From SKLM01 sp964514285 (lineage in GTDB: Bacteria > Chloroflexota > Anaerolineae > B4-G1), in NCBI GenBank assembly GCA_964514285.1, contig CAZEQC010000181.1, positions 1 through 5,910 on the forward strand: a stretch of DNA of 5,910 bases, in the 5' to 3' direction. The notes under the pieces are model-generated. The model did not search any database and was not told the origin of the DNA. It saw only the letters and a program-made list of their open reading frames with translations. The position numbers were made by a program, and so were the translations under genes. Below are positions 1-5,846 of the stretch, piece after piece. Within the stretch, counting starts at the first letter, position 1, and each line of letters starts with the position of its first letter.

Positions 1-3000
1 GGCTCGTAGTGCCAGCAGAAAGTCGCTGCGGGACAGTAGCGGGGACAGCCTCCCGGGGGCGCCTGGGGCGTGAAGTGGCCCTCTCGGGCGCCGTGGATCG
101 CCTCCCAGGCGTGCGCCAGCGCCGTGCGGATGGCCTCCTCCGGCCCGTAGTCCTCCAGCTTGAACGGGCTGGGCTCGGCGTGTCGCACGTGCCAGTAGAA
201 GCCGGAGAGCGGCTGGCCCAGCTCCAGCGCGTCGCGGGCGGCCAGCGCGTAGAGGGGCAGCTGGAGCTTCTCGCCGTCGCGGATGGCCGCGTTCCCGTAG
301 CCGGAGGGCCCGCCGGTCTTGTAGTCGATGATGCGCACGCGGCCCTCGGCGTCCCGGTCCACGCGGTCGATGAGCCCGCGGAGCTTGAAGGCGTCCTCGC
401 CGGCGGGGTCGGGCACGATCAGCGGTGGCTCCCCCTCGAGCCCGAAGGCGGCCTCGTAGCGGATGGGGACGAATCCGGCACGCTGTTCCTCGCTGTCCCC
501 CCCCCTTAATCCCCCCCGCCGGGGGGGAGATGGTGGGTCGACCTCCGACAAGGCCTCCAGCGAGCGTTGCACGTCCTCCACTAGCTCCCGGCGGGGGGGA
601 GATGGTGGGTCGACCTGCGACAAGGCCTCCAGTGAGCGTTGCACGTCCTCCACCAGCTCCCGGCGGGTCTGCGCCCACCAGGCTGTCGGCCGAAAGCCCT
701 GGCGCTCCGGCGCTTCGTCGAGCACCGAGTCCGCGATGGCGGGCAGCGCGGCCAGCAGCTGCTCCAGGTCCGTCGGGTCGTCGACGGATCGGTAGACTCG
801 CTCCAGGATCTTGTGGTAGAGGTTGCCCCGCTGCAGCCAGTCGATGCCCTCGGTAGGCTCCTCACGTGGCTCGAGAGCCAGTACCTTGCTGACGAAGAAG
901 AAGAAGGGGCAGGTGCGGTAGGCCTCCAGGCGGGTGGCGCTCCACGTGTGACCGGCGTGGAAATGCGAGGTGAAATGATCTCGCAACTCGTGCAGGCCGC
1001 CGTCGAATGGGGAGTCGACCCGGTTCTGGCGCCAGGTGAGGATCTGGGCTGCCGCGTCCAACGCCTCGGTTGACGCCGGGGAGTTCTCGCGCAGCCATGC
1101 CCACAGGGCGTCGGCCTCCGACGCGCCCGCGCTCTGGAGCAGCTCCGGCCACGAGGCAGCGCGGTCCGGGCGCGGCCCGGGCAGAGCGGACAGGGTGATC
1201 GGTTCTGCGTCGACCAAGCGCCGTATCTCCTCCCAGAAGGGCGAGGCCTGCCAGGGCGCTCCGTCGTCGGTGAGGCGGGGGCGGGTGAGCAGGAGCCTCT
1301 GCGACGGGGCCGCCACCGTCTCGTAGACGTACTCCGCTTCGGCGCTCCGCGTCGAGGGCTCGAGGGGCAGATCGAGCGCCTCCCGATCGTCGTCCCAGAG
1401 CAGCGGGTCCTCGCTCTGAACGGCGGGGAAGAAGCCCTCGGCCAGGCCGAGCACGGCCACGGCCTGGAAGGGGACGCCGCGTGCCGCGACCACGTCCGCA
1501 ACCAGGATCTCCTCGCGGTCGAGATGGCGCGGCAAACGGTAGAACGTGGCTTCCAGGGCACCGGTCAGCTCACGGACGAATTTGGGGAAAGCCATCGGCG
1601 GGTCATCCAGAGCCTCCTCCGCCCAGACCAGACCCCGTAAGACCCTCTTGAGACAGCGGAGCGCGGCCAGGTCCCGCTCGACCAACGAAAACGGCTCATC
1701 CCCGTCCTCATCGGCCATCCGTATCCGGGCCACGACGTTGAGGCTGGTGGGTGTCTCGGGCTGCGGGAAGCGGTCGGACCCTCTCTCCGGGTCAGGTCCG
1801 ATGAGGGTCTCCAGCCAGCGAACGAACTCGCGGGCGCTGTGGTGGCCCTGGGGCGGCGTCAAGCGGCGGACGAAGCGCCGGAACGTGTCGCGTAGATCGA
1901 GGACCCGGCGACCGGGGCCGGGGGGCCGGCTAGGCGTCATGGGGCTGGCCTCCCCCTCCCCCTCCTCGGCCTCCGGGGCCTCGCTTGCTTTTTTGGGTGA
2001 TGTCGCTCCGCTTTCCGTTCTCATGGCGGATGTCGCTCCGCTTCCCGTTCTCATAATGGGCGTCGCTTCGCTCACTGTCGATCCCCGCTCCTCAGTTCCC
2101 TGGAGTGCCTCAAAGGCCGCCTCCCACTGGGCCAGACCTGCGATGACGCGGCCGCGCCGCGCGATGGCCCCCAGAGCCTCGGCGTCGCCCGGCTCAATGC
2201 CGATGGGCGGGCCGGCCTCCTCGGAGGGCGAGCTGACTCCCGGGACCGTGGCGGATGCCGCTTCAGCCGCTGCGCTTCCTTCGCTTACCCTTCCTATGGT
2301 GGCGGACCAATCGAAGTAGGGGGAGCGCCAGGCCTTGACCACTGCGCGGGGACGGAGGGCGGGCTCCGCCCCTTCACCCGCCGCAGTGGAGACCCCAGTC
2401 CCTTCGCTCGCGGGGAGCATCAAACGTAGCAGATCGAGCAGGGCTGCCACGGCCGGATTCTTGCCCAGTGGTCGGCCGGCATAGATGTGGACGGGGGCTG
2501 GACTGCGTTCAGCTAGGCCGAACTCGGCTGCGATCTGCCTGATGAAGGGCCGATACGGCGTCACGTCGCGCGCCAGAAGGGCGACGTCCCCCGGGCTGAC
2601 ACCATGCTCGACGACCTGCGTCTTCAGCCAGCGCAGCGCCGCGCGGACTTCCTCGGCGCGGTTGACAGCCTCGATCAGATCCACCGTACCCTGGCAGTCG
2701 GTCTGAGATGCCTCGCTGCGAAAAAGGCCGGCCTCCAGATGGTTCAGCGCCGGTTCGCGAGCCGAGGCACCGTTGGGAAGGGGCGCCGGCTCGACGCCCA
2801 GGACCTCCACCAGCTCCTGACGGGTGCGGTCGAAGCGGCGGTGGGCCAGCGAGCGCTTGCGGTCGTCGAGGGTGCCGGTCAGGGTGATGACGGTGCGCTC
2901 CACGCGGCTCGCCAGAAGGGCCAGGATCGCCAGCTGGACGGGGGTGAAGTCGTCGAAGCCGTCCACCAGCAGCAAGGGCCAGTCCATGCCCATCTGGCTG

Positions 3001-3548
3001 GCACCGCCCTCCAGAGCCTCGACGGTCAGCCAGCCCATGCCGGCCGCATCGGCCCATCCCTCGGCCTGCAGCCGGTCCTGATAGGCGGCGTAGATGTCGG
3101 CCAGCTCTCGCAGCCGCGCCGGATTGCCGTGGGCGGCGATTGCCTCGGCGAAGGACTGGGGATGCACCCGACCGGCCTTGAGCTGGGCGATGACGTCCTG
3201 CAGCGCCCGGATGAAGCCGGGCCGCTCGACCAGGGGGGCGTAGTGCACCAGGGGCAGCTCCCGCACCACGGAGCGGATGACGCGGTGCTGGACCGGCTCC
3301 TCCACCTTGCAGCAGGCCGCGTCGGTGGTGCTGAGGGCGGTCTGATACAGCTGCTCGAAGGTGAGCACCGGCACGCCGATGGCCCCGCCGGCCTGGGCCA
3401 GGCGGCGCCGGAAGGCCTGGGCCTGGAGCGCGCTGGCCACGAGGACGTGGGGGGTGGCGCCGAGGCCCTTGGCCTGGCGACGGGCCTCGGCCACTGCGTA
3501 GTGGGTCTTGCCGGCGCCGGCGGGGGCGAGGTAGATGGAAACAGTCAT
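1..3548 (-). CDS. addB: AddB-like ATP-dependent helicase/nuclease subunit with PD-(D/E)XK nuclease domain (3' end cut by window edge)
   Basis: I translated this frame codon by codon. It is open from ATG at 3548 to the left edge, 1,182 codons, close to full AddB length (about 1,150-1,200 aa). Visible motifs: Walker A PAGAGKTH (residues 9-16); AddB-type LLLVDGFDDFT (192-202); LNHLEAGLF near 270; RSPYFDW near 410; RGVPFQAVAVLGLAEGFFP (about 689-707); then the nuclease domain with WSATRLEAYRTCPF (C880), GNLYHKILE (H912), LRGLIDRVD (D1061), IIDYKTG (D1075, K1077), LQLPLY (Q1096, Y1100) and CPRYCPAATFC (C1168, C1172, C1178). C880 plus the three late cysteines match the Fe-S clamp of AddB nucleases. 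From family knowledge, AddB works with AddA on double-strand break ends, resecting DNA for RecA loading. The start follows GGGAAGG at a 6-nt gap. Odd features are in-frame repeat inserts at residues about 380-540 and 963-1018. AddA is not in view. RecB-family nucleases of other types are the alternative, but the N-terminal DGFxDFT and LExxLF motifs favour AddB. Confidence 0.9.
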   Translation of the reverse strand, partial: MTVSIYLAPAGAGKTHYAVAEARRQAKGLGATPHVLVASALQAQAFRRRLAQAGGAIGVPVLTFEQLYQTALSTTDAACCKVEEPVQHRVIRSVVRELPLVHYAPLVERPGFIRALQDVIAQLKAGRVHPQSFAEAIAAHGNPARLRELADIYAAYQDRLQAEGWADAAGMGWLTVEALEGGASQMGMDWPLLLVDGFDDFTPVQLAILALLASRVERTVITLTGTLDDRKRSLAHRRFDRTRQELVEVLGVEPAPLPNGASAREPALNHLEAGLFRSEASQTDCQGTVDLIEAVNRAEEVRAALRWLKTQVVEHGVSPGDVALLARDVTPYRPFIRQIAAEFGLAERSPAPVHIYAGRPLGKNPAVAALLDLLRLMLPASEGTGVSTAAGEGAEPALRPRAVVKAWRSPYFDWSATIGRVSEGSAAAEAASATVPGVSSPSEEAGPPIGIEPGDAEALGAIARRGRVIAGLAQWEAAFEALQGTEERGSTVSEATPIMRTGSGATSAMRTESGATSPKKASEAPEAEEGEGEASPMTPSRPPGPGRRVLDLRDTFRRFVRRLTPPQGHHSAREFVRWLETLIGPDPERGSDRFPQPETPTSLNVVARIRMADEDGDEPFSLVERDLAALRCLKRVLRGLVWAEEALDDPPMAFPKFVRELTGALEATFYRLPRHLDREEILVADVVAARGVPFQAVAVLGLAEGFFPAVQSEDPLLWDDDREALDLPLEPSTRSAEAEYVYETVAAPSQRLLLTRPRLTDDGAPWQASPFWEEIRRLVDAEPITLSALPGPRPDRAASWPELLQSAGASEADALWAWLRENSPASTEALDAAAQILTWRQNRVDSPFDGGLHELRDHFTSHFHAGHTWSATRLEAYRTCPFFFFVSKVLALEPREEPTEGIDWLQRGNLYHKILERVYRSVDDPTDLEQLLAALPAIADSVLDEAPERQGFRPTAWWAQTRRELVEDVQRSLEALSQVDPPSPPRRELVEDVQRSLEALSEVDPPSPPRRGGLRGGDSEEQRAGFVPIRYEAAFGLEGEPPLIVPDPAGEDAFKLRGLIDRVDRDAEGRVRIIDYKTGGPSGYGNAAIRDGEKLQLPLYALAARDALELGQPLSGFYWHVRHAEPSPFKLEDYGPEEAIRTALAHAWEAIHGAREGHFTPQAPPGGCPRYCPAATFCWHYE
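497..527. repeat. G/C-run palindrome inserted in frame in addB
   Basis: A run of nine C (497-505), TTAAT, seven C (511-517), GCC and seven G (521-527) gives a perfect 7-bp hairpin with a 3-nt loop at 511-527. On the coding strand it reads PPRRGGLRGG (residues 1008-1017), a peptide that interrupts the segment leading into the FVPIRYEAAFG strand of the nuclease domain. The reading frame stays open across it. It resembles dispersed intragenic palindromic elements of some environmental bacteria; that comparison is from memory and needs a genome-wide search. Confidence 0.7.
517..660. repeat. 72-bp tandem duplication inside addB
   Basis: Positions 517-588 and 589-660 are direct tandem copies, 68 of 72 bases identical (differences at 519/591, 545/617, 561/633 and 582/654). 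The first seven bases of the unit occur again at 661-667. Being 24 codons long it keeps the frame and duplicates the peptide RELVEDVQRSLEALS-[Q/E]-VDPPSPPR at residues 963-986 and 987-1010. Half of the neighbouring G/C palindrome is part of the duplicated unit, which suggests that the palindrome arrived first. Confidence 0.9.
1999..2075. repeat. 30-bp imperfect tandem repeats in an addB linker
   Basis: Units at 1999-2028 and 2029-2058 match at 26 of 30 bases, and a third partial unit starts at about 2059. In the protein they read SGATSPKKAS, SGATSAMRTE and SEATPIMRTG (about residues 493-522, read in reverse coordinate order), followed by an acidic stretch, EAPEAEEGEGEASP. Related words recur at 2250-2306 and, more weakly, at about 2366-2412 in the same gene. 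The segments look like flexible, non-catalytic linkers between conserved AddB blocks. Confidence 0.75.
2250..2306. repeat. Diverged copy of the addB linker repeat
   Basis: This stretch shares words with the 1999-2075 repeats: GGCGGATGCCGCTTC against GGCGGATGTCGCTCC, and TTCGCTTACCCTTCC followed by ATGGTGGCGGA against TCCGCTTTCCGTTCTCATGGCGGA. It encodes an Ala/Ser-rich segment (SEGSAAAEAASATVPG) directly after the conserved RSPYFDWSAT block. Its boundaries are uncertain. Confidence 0.45.
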
Positions 3549-3553
3549 CGTGA

Positions 3554-3568
3554 ACCTTCCCGAAAGCT
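3554..3568 (-). repeat. REP-like copy A (AGCTTTCGGGAAGGT)
   Basis: Perfect 15-bp copy, preceded on the minus strand by GTAGT. Similarity to copy G continues outward: 3554-3586 and 5870-5902 agree at 29 of 33 positions, so the true element is longer than the 15-bp core. It lies immediately upstream of addB. Confidence 0.9.
3555..3561 (-). promoter_or_regulatory. Shine-Dalgarno of addB supplied by a REP copy
   Basis: On the minus strand GGGAAGG lies six bases before the ATG at 3548. These bases are the end of REP copy A, so the repeat itself appears to provide the ribosome binding site. No other purine-rich site is as well placed. Confidence 0.6.
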
Positions 3569-3625
3569 ACTACGTTGCTCCGTCAACGAGAGAACCTGCG
3601 CTGACGGCGGAGTCTTTGGTTGGCA

Positions 3626-4609
3626 TTATGGTCTTGGAGCTTTCGGGAAGGTGGCGGTTCCCTCATCGCTCTCGGGTTTTTCCTCCTCTTTATGCGTGTA
3701 GACGATGTCCTTGGCCCCGGTGCCCGCCAGCAGATAGAGCGTCAGCTCGACGCCGTAGGCTCTCTCCGTCTCCGGCGAGGTCGGCTTGGGCCAGTGGAGG
3801 CCCTCGTAGACGTCGAAGCGGTGCAGATCGAACCCGCTGCGGAGGAGGCCGGCGTAGGCGATGGCGATGGGATGCGCCGAGCGCCAGAGGAGCCAGGCGA
3901 TGAGGAGGGCCGGCAGCGTCCACCAGAGCACGGGCCAGGCGCGGTTGAGGGCTGCAAAGGCACTCCCCAGGATCCCGTAGAGCGCGCTCAACGTCGCCAG
4001 CCGCAGCGCCAGGTCGAGCTGCTCCTGTGCCGTGCCCAGGGCCTGGCGCAGTGTGTCTCCCAGATGGGGGAAGAGGCGCGGCCAGAGGACGATGGGGTCG
4101 AGCCCGTATCGCTCGCGGGCATGATCCTCACCGCTGCGCAGGATGTCGCCCAATCGGGTGGGCATACTGCGGTCGGGATCTCGCGGGCGGTGGGACAGCT
4201 CCGTGTCGAGGCGGGAGAGCGCAGCCCGCTCGGCCAGGCCGGCCTGCTCGGCGGCGACCCGGGCCCGCAACTCGCGGCGGCGCTGCATCTTCTCCTTCAG
4301 TTTCCTCTTGCGGCGCTCGGCCAGCCCGGTCCAATAGAGCCAGTAGCCCTCGTAGAGACGGAGCAGCGGGCCCTCGAAGGCCTCCAGCAGGATGGTGGTG
4401 AAGAAGACGATCAACAGGCCCGCCGCGCCGAGGCAGATCTGCTCTTCAGTGGAATACCCCTTCCATGCCTTGAGCGCCTGATCGACGCCCGCGACCTGCG
4501 CCCAGACCCACAGCCCGGCGCCCCAGAAGACGAGCGCGGGGATGAAGAGATTGCGCAGCCAGCGCTTGTCGAACGAACCGCCCAGGCTCTTCCATAGCTC
4601 TGTGAACAT
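3626..4609 (-). CDS. Four-helix integral membrane protein of unknown function
   Basis: A 327-aa protein that I cannot assign to a named family. Hydrophobic segments lie at about residues 21-40, 58-76, 204-222 and 226-243. A strongly basic, probably helical stretch (about 97-130, RRKRKLKEKMQRRRELRAR) separates the first and second pairs and should be cytoplasmic. A motif-like block at about 151-183 (TRLGDILRSGE, then RYGLDPIVLWPRLFPHL) resembles a block I recall from uncharacterised membrane proteins of actinobacteria and related groups. The C-terminal third (about 258-305) is soluble and ends in a charged KEEEKPESDEG tail. Start ATG at 4609 has GAGGTG upstream, overlapping the stop of the preceding gene eight bases away, so the two are probably co-translated. 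The last eight codons (TFPKAPRP) are largely REP copy B, so the original C-terminus was probably altered. The coding frame is supported by amino-acid composition and the clear membrane segments; the function is unknown. Confidence 0.85.
   Translation of the reverse strand: MFTELWKSLGGSFDKRWLRNLFIPALVFWGAGLWVWAQVAGVDQALKAWKGYSTEEQICLGAAGLLIVFFTTILLEAFEGPLLRLYEGYWLYWTGLAERRKRKLKEKMQRRRELRARVAAEQAGLAERAALSRLDTELSHRPRDPDRSMPTRLGDILRSGEDHARERYGLDPIVLWPRLFPHLGDTLRQALGTAQEQLDLALRLATLSALYGILGSAFAALNRAWPVLWWTLPALLIAWLLWRSAHPIAIAYAGLLRSGFDLHRFDVYEGLHWPKPTSPETERAYGVELTLYLLAGTGAKDIVYTHKEEEKPESDEGTATFPKAPRP
3638..3652 (+). repeat. REP-like copy B, overlapping the 3' end of the membrane-protein gene
   Basis: Perfect 15-bp copy in plus orientation, preceded by GG, so that it reads GGAGCTTTCGGGAAGGT; GGAG and GTAG tetranucleotides before the palindrome are typical of known REPs. 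It lies inside the membrane-protein reading frame and encodes T-F-P-K-A of its C-terminal tail. Confidence 0.9.
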
Positions 4610-4613
4610 GGCT

Positions 4614-4619
4614 CACCTC
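4614..4619 (-). promoter_or_regulatory. Shine-Dalgarno of the membrane-protein gene, overlapping the upstream stop
   Basis: GAGGTG on the minus strand, four bases before the ATG at 4609, shares bases with the TGA stop (4618-4620) of the 170-aa gene. This arrangement suggests translational coupling of the two genes. Confidence 0.6.
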
Positions 4620-5130
4620 ACTTCCCGCCGTGGACGTGGCGCTCCATCGGCACGGGCGGTTCGTGCAGAGGGCATGCGGGGGGCGGGTCGTCCTCGTGTC
4701 CCACCTGGGGTACGCGGATGTGATCGCAGTCGGCACACCGCCAGTAGACGAAGGGCGCGGTGATGAGACCAGCCGGTGGGCGATATCTCTCGCGCAGGCC
4801 CAGGCCCTTGGCCAGGGCGGCGTGCTCGTGGGCCCGCATCTGCAGCACGGCCTGCTCCAGCTCGGCGCGGGGGGCGATGCCCTCCACGGCGCCCTCCTCG
4901 TCGGTGATGATGATGCCGGGTGCCTCGCGGTAGATGGGCAGCAGTTGCTCGGCGGCGCGGAGGAGCGTCGCCGCATCGCGCTCCGGGTCGGTGATCTGCA
5001 CGGTGATGACGGGGCGCACGCCATCGATGGCGACCGGCTCTCCCTTGACGAGCGAGATGGTGTGGTCCGCGGTTCGCTCTGACTTCTCGCCCTCAATCGC
5101 GACCGGCTTGACGATATCCAACGTAGCCAT
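4618..5130 (-). CDS. Unrecognised 170-aa protein with CBS-like segment and C-terminal zinc-ribbon-like motif
   Basis: I do not recognise a named family. Residues about 38-98 (VRPVITVQIT, then a helix, LLPIYREAPGIIITDEEG, AVEGIAPRAELEQAV) follow the strand-helix-strand pattern of a CBS-type ligand-binding half, with the IIITDEEG turn typical of such domains; one repeat only, so this is tentative. The C-terminus has C132-A-D-C135 and C153-P-L-H156, a plausible zinc-binding set, in a FVYWRCADCDHIRVPQ context like rubredoxin-type or zinc-ribbon tails. A trailing HVHGG adds two more histidines. No signal peptide or membrane helix is seen, so it should be cytosolic. Start ATG at 5130 has GAGGAG seven bases upstream. 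It lies eight bases before the membrane-protein gene, so the two may form a functional pair, for example a soluble partner or sensor of the membrane protein; that is inference from spacing alone. Confidence 0.8.
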   Translation of the reverse strand: MATLDIVKPVAIEGEKSERTADHTISLVKGEPVAIDGVRPVITVQITDPERDAATLLRAAEQLLPIYREAPGIIITDEEGAVEGIAPRAELEQAVLQMRAHEHAALAKGLGLRERYRPPAGLITAPFVYWRCADCDHIRVPQVGHEDDPPPACPLHEPPVPMERHVHGGK

Positions 5131-5137
5131 TGTTGAT

Positions 5138-5143
5138 CTCCTC
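5138..5143 (-). promoter_or_regulatory. Shine-Dalgarno of the 170-aa gene
   Basis: GAGGAG on the minus strand, seven bases before ATG 5130. Unlike addB and the RAYT gene, this gene has its own ribosome binding site, and the nearest REP copy (5153-5167) lies just upstream of it. Confidence 0.65.
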
Positions 5144-5152
5144 TTGTCTGTA

Positions 5153-5167
5153 ACCTTCCCGAAAGCT
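5153..5167 (-). repeat. REP-like copy C
   Basis: Perfect 15-bp AGCTTTCGGGAAGGT on the minus strand, preceded by ATAT rather than GTAG. It lies 22 bases upstream of the 170-aa gene start. Confidence 0.9.
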
Positions 5168-5237
5168 ATATGGTGCCGAGGTTAACCAAGTAAGTGTCGC
5201 TATCCCAATCTTCCAACCTTCCCAGAGTCGTGGTAGC

Positions 5238-5252
5238 AGCTTTCGGGAAGGT
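5238..5252 (+). repeat. REP-like copy D
   Basis: Perfect 15-bp copy in plus orientation, preceded by GTAGC (5233-5237). It is the outer repeat on the 3' side of the RAYT gene and also the right arm of the C/D inverted pair. Confidence 0.9.
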
Positions 5253-5264
5253 TTTCGGGAAGGT
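5253..5264 (+). repeat. REP-like copy E (12-bp partial) touching the RAYT stop codon
   Basis: TTTCGGGAAGGT repeats the last 12 bases of copy D exactly and directly abuts it (5241-5252, 5253-5264). Its final base is also the last base of the RAYT TGA stop (5264-5266), so the repeat begins where the gene ends. Confidence 0.85.
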
Positions 5265-5839
5265 CAGTCGAATAGATACGGCTGCAGCTCATGCTCCTTC
5301 TCCGGCGGGATGGCGTCCTCTACGAACGCGGTGTAGGCCGCGGGCGTTGGGAAATACTGATGGATAAAGGCGCGATCGACCAAGGTTCCTGAGCGCTCCT
5401 CGATCCATTCCAGATAATTGCTGTAGGGCCAGTCGGACGGCCGGACGACCAGTCCCGCCGCCACCGGGTTCAGGTGAACGTAGCGGCATAGGTGAACGAC
5501 GTACTCGTCCCGATCGACGTGGACGTGGCGAAAGCGTCCCTCGCAGAGCGGGCCGCGGCGTCCCTGTTGTCGGTTGAAGGCCTGGGTGTAGGCCTGAAAT
5601 AGCCGCTGCACGAACGTGGAGATGGAGGTCTCCTCGTCTTGACGAATGACGAAGTGGTAGTGATTGGGCATCAGGCAGTAGGCCAGGAGGGCGATGGGCA
5701 GCTCCTCCAGGAGTCGCTTGGCCTTGCGCAGCAGGTAGAGGTAGTTCTCCGGCCGAACGAAGATGTCCATGCCGTTGACACCGCGGTTGTAGATGTGATA
5801 GACTTGGTCAGGAGCGAAGACGTTGCGACGATAGGGCAT
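5264..5839 (-). CDS. REP-associated tyrosine transposase (RAYT, Y1/HUH family, IS200-like)
   Basis: A 191-aa protein of the Y1 transposase fold. The N-terminal VYHIYNRGVNG strand (residues 13-23), the HUH metal-binding pair H60-Y-H62 in LMPNHYHFVI, a helix with QAYTQAFNRQQGRRGPLCEGRF (about 82-103) holding the likely catalytic tyrosine (Y84), LCRYVHLNPVAAGLV (about 117-131) and DWPYSNYLEW (136-145) are all hallmarks of RAYT proteins. From family knowledge, these enzymes nick single-stranded REP DNA at hairpins and form a 5'-phosphotyrosine link. I chose ATG 5839 because GGGAAGG lies eight bases upstream and conservation starts at Y-H-I-Y-N-R; a TTG at 5902 in the same frame would only add repeat-encoded residues. 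Inverted pairs of REP copies flank the gene, which strongly supports the RAYT identity over an ordinary IS200 transposase. Its GC content looks lower than that of addB by eye. Confidence 0.92.
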   Translation of the reverse strand: MPYRRNVFAPDQVYHIYNRGVNGMDIFVRPENYLYLLRKAKRLLEELPIALLAYCLMPNHYHFVIRQDEETSISTFVQRLFQAYTQAFNRQQGRRGPLCEGRFRHVHVDRDEYVVHLCRYVHLNPVAAGLVVRPSDWPYSNYLEWIEERSGTLVDRAFIHQYFPTPAAYTAFVEDAIPPEKEHELQPYLFD

Positions 5840-5846
5840 GGTTCTT

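Larger units (their letters stand above)
3554..3652. repeat. REPIN-like inverted pair A/B, 99 bp
   Basis: Copies A and B form a perfect 15-bp inverted repeat separated by 69 bases. Two inverted REPs enclosing a short spacer is the layout called REPIN, the unit thought to be mobilised by RAYT enzymes. It spans the gap between addB and the membrane-protein gene (3549-3625) and enters the latter. No T-run follows either arm, so an intrinsic terminator is not supported. Confidence 0.75.
5153..5252. repeat. REPIN-like inverted pair C/D, 100 bp
   Basis: Copies C and D are perfect 15-bp inverted arms, 16 bp if 5152 and 5253 are included, around a 70-base spacer. Total length is almost the same as the A/B pair (99 bp), although the spacers share little obvious sequence. 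A further arm, AACCTTCCC at 5215-5223, pairs with GGGAAGGTT at 5245-5253 and would form an alternative, smaller hairpin. The unit fills most of the 133-base space between the RAYT gene and the 170-aa gene. Confidence 0.75.

Noticed and set aside
497..660. Frameshift in addB at the G/C runs
   Set aside because: The frame was followed through all runs, and conserved motifs on both sides (H912 and D1061) are in the same frame.
581..1561. Long minus-strand open frame of 326 codons inside addB
   Set aside because: It is in a different frame from the addB coding frame, and its product is an Arg/Ser/Pro-rich composition typical of an out-of-frame GC-rich reading. The addB frame here has clear nuclease motifs.
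3554..3652. Intrinsic terminator between the membrane-protein gene and addB
   Set aside because: The arms can pair, but a 69-base loop and the lack of a U-run argue against it. The left arm also lies directly at the addB start.
2604..3701. Plus-strand open frame of 365 codons opposite addB
   Set aside because: It lies antisense to the conserved N-terminal half of AddB (DGFDDFT, LNHLEAGLF); no start signal or recognisable domain of its own. It is a shadow of codon bias.
3620..4597. Plus-strand open frame of 325 codons opposite the membrane-protein gene
   Set aside because: Its product is Gly/Gln/Glu/Arg-rich without a recognisable domain, whereas the minus strand gives coherent membrane helices and a proper SD.
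5165..5193. Possible promoter for the 170-aa gene (minus strand TTACTT, 17-base gap, TATAGC)
   Set aside because: The -35 box matches the consensus poorly and the -10 is partly REP sequence; too weak to annotate without transcript data.
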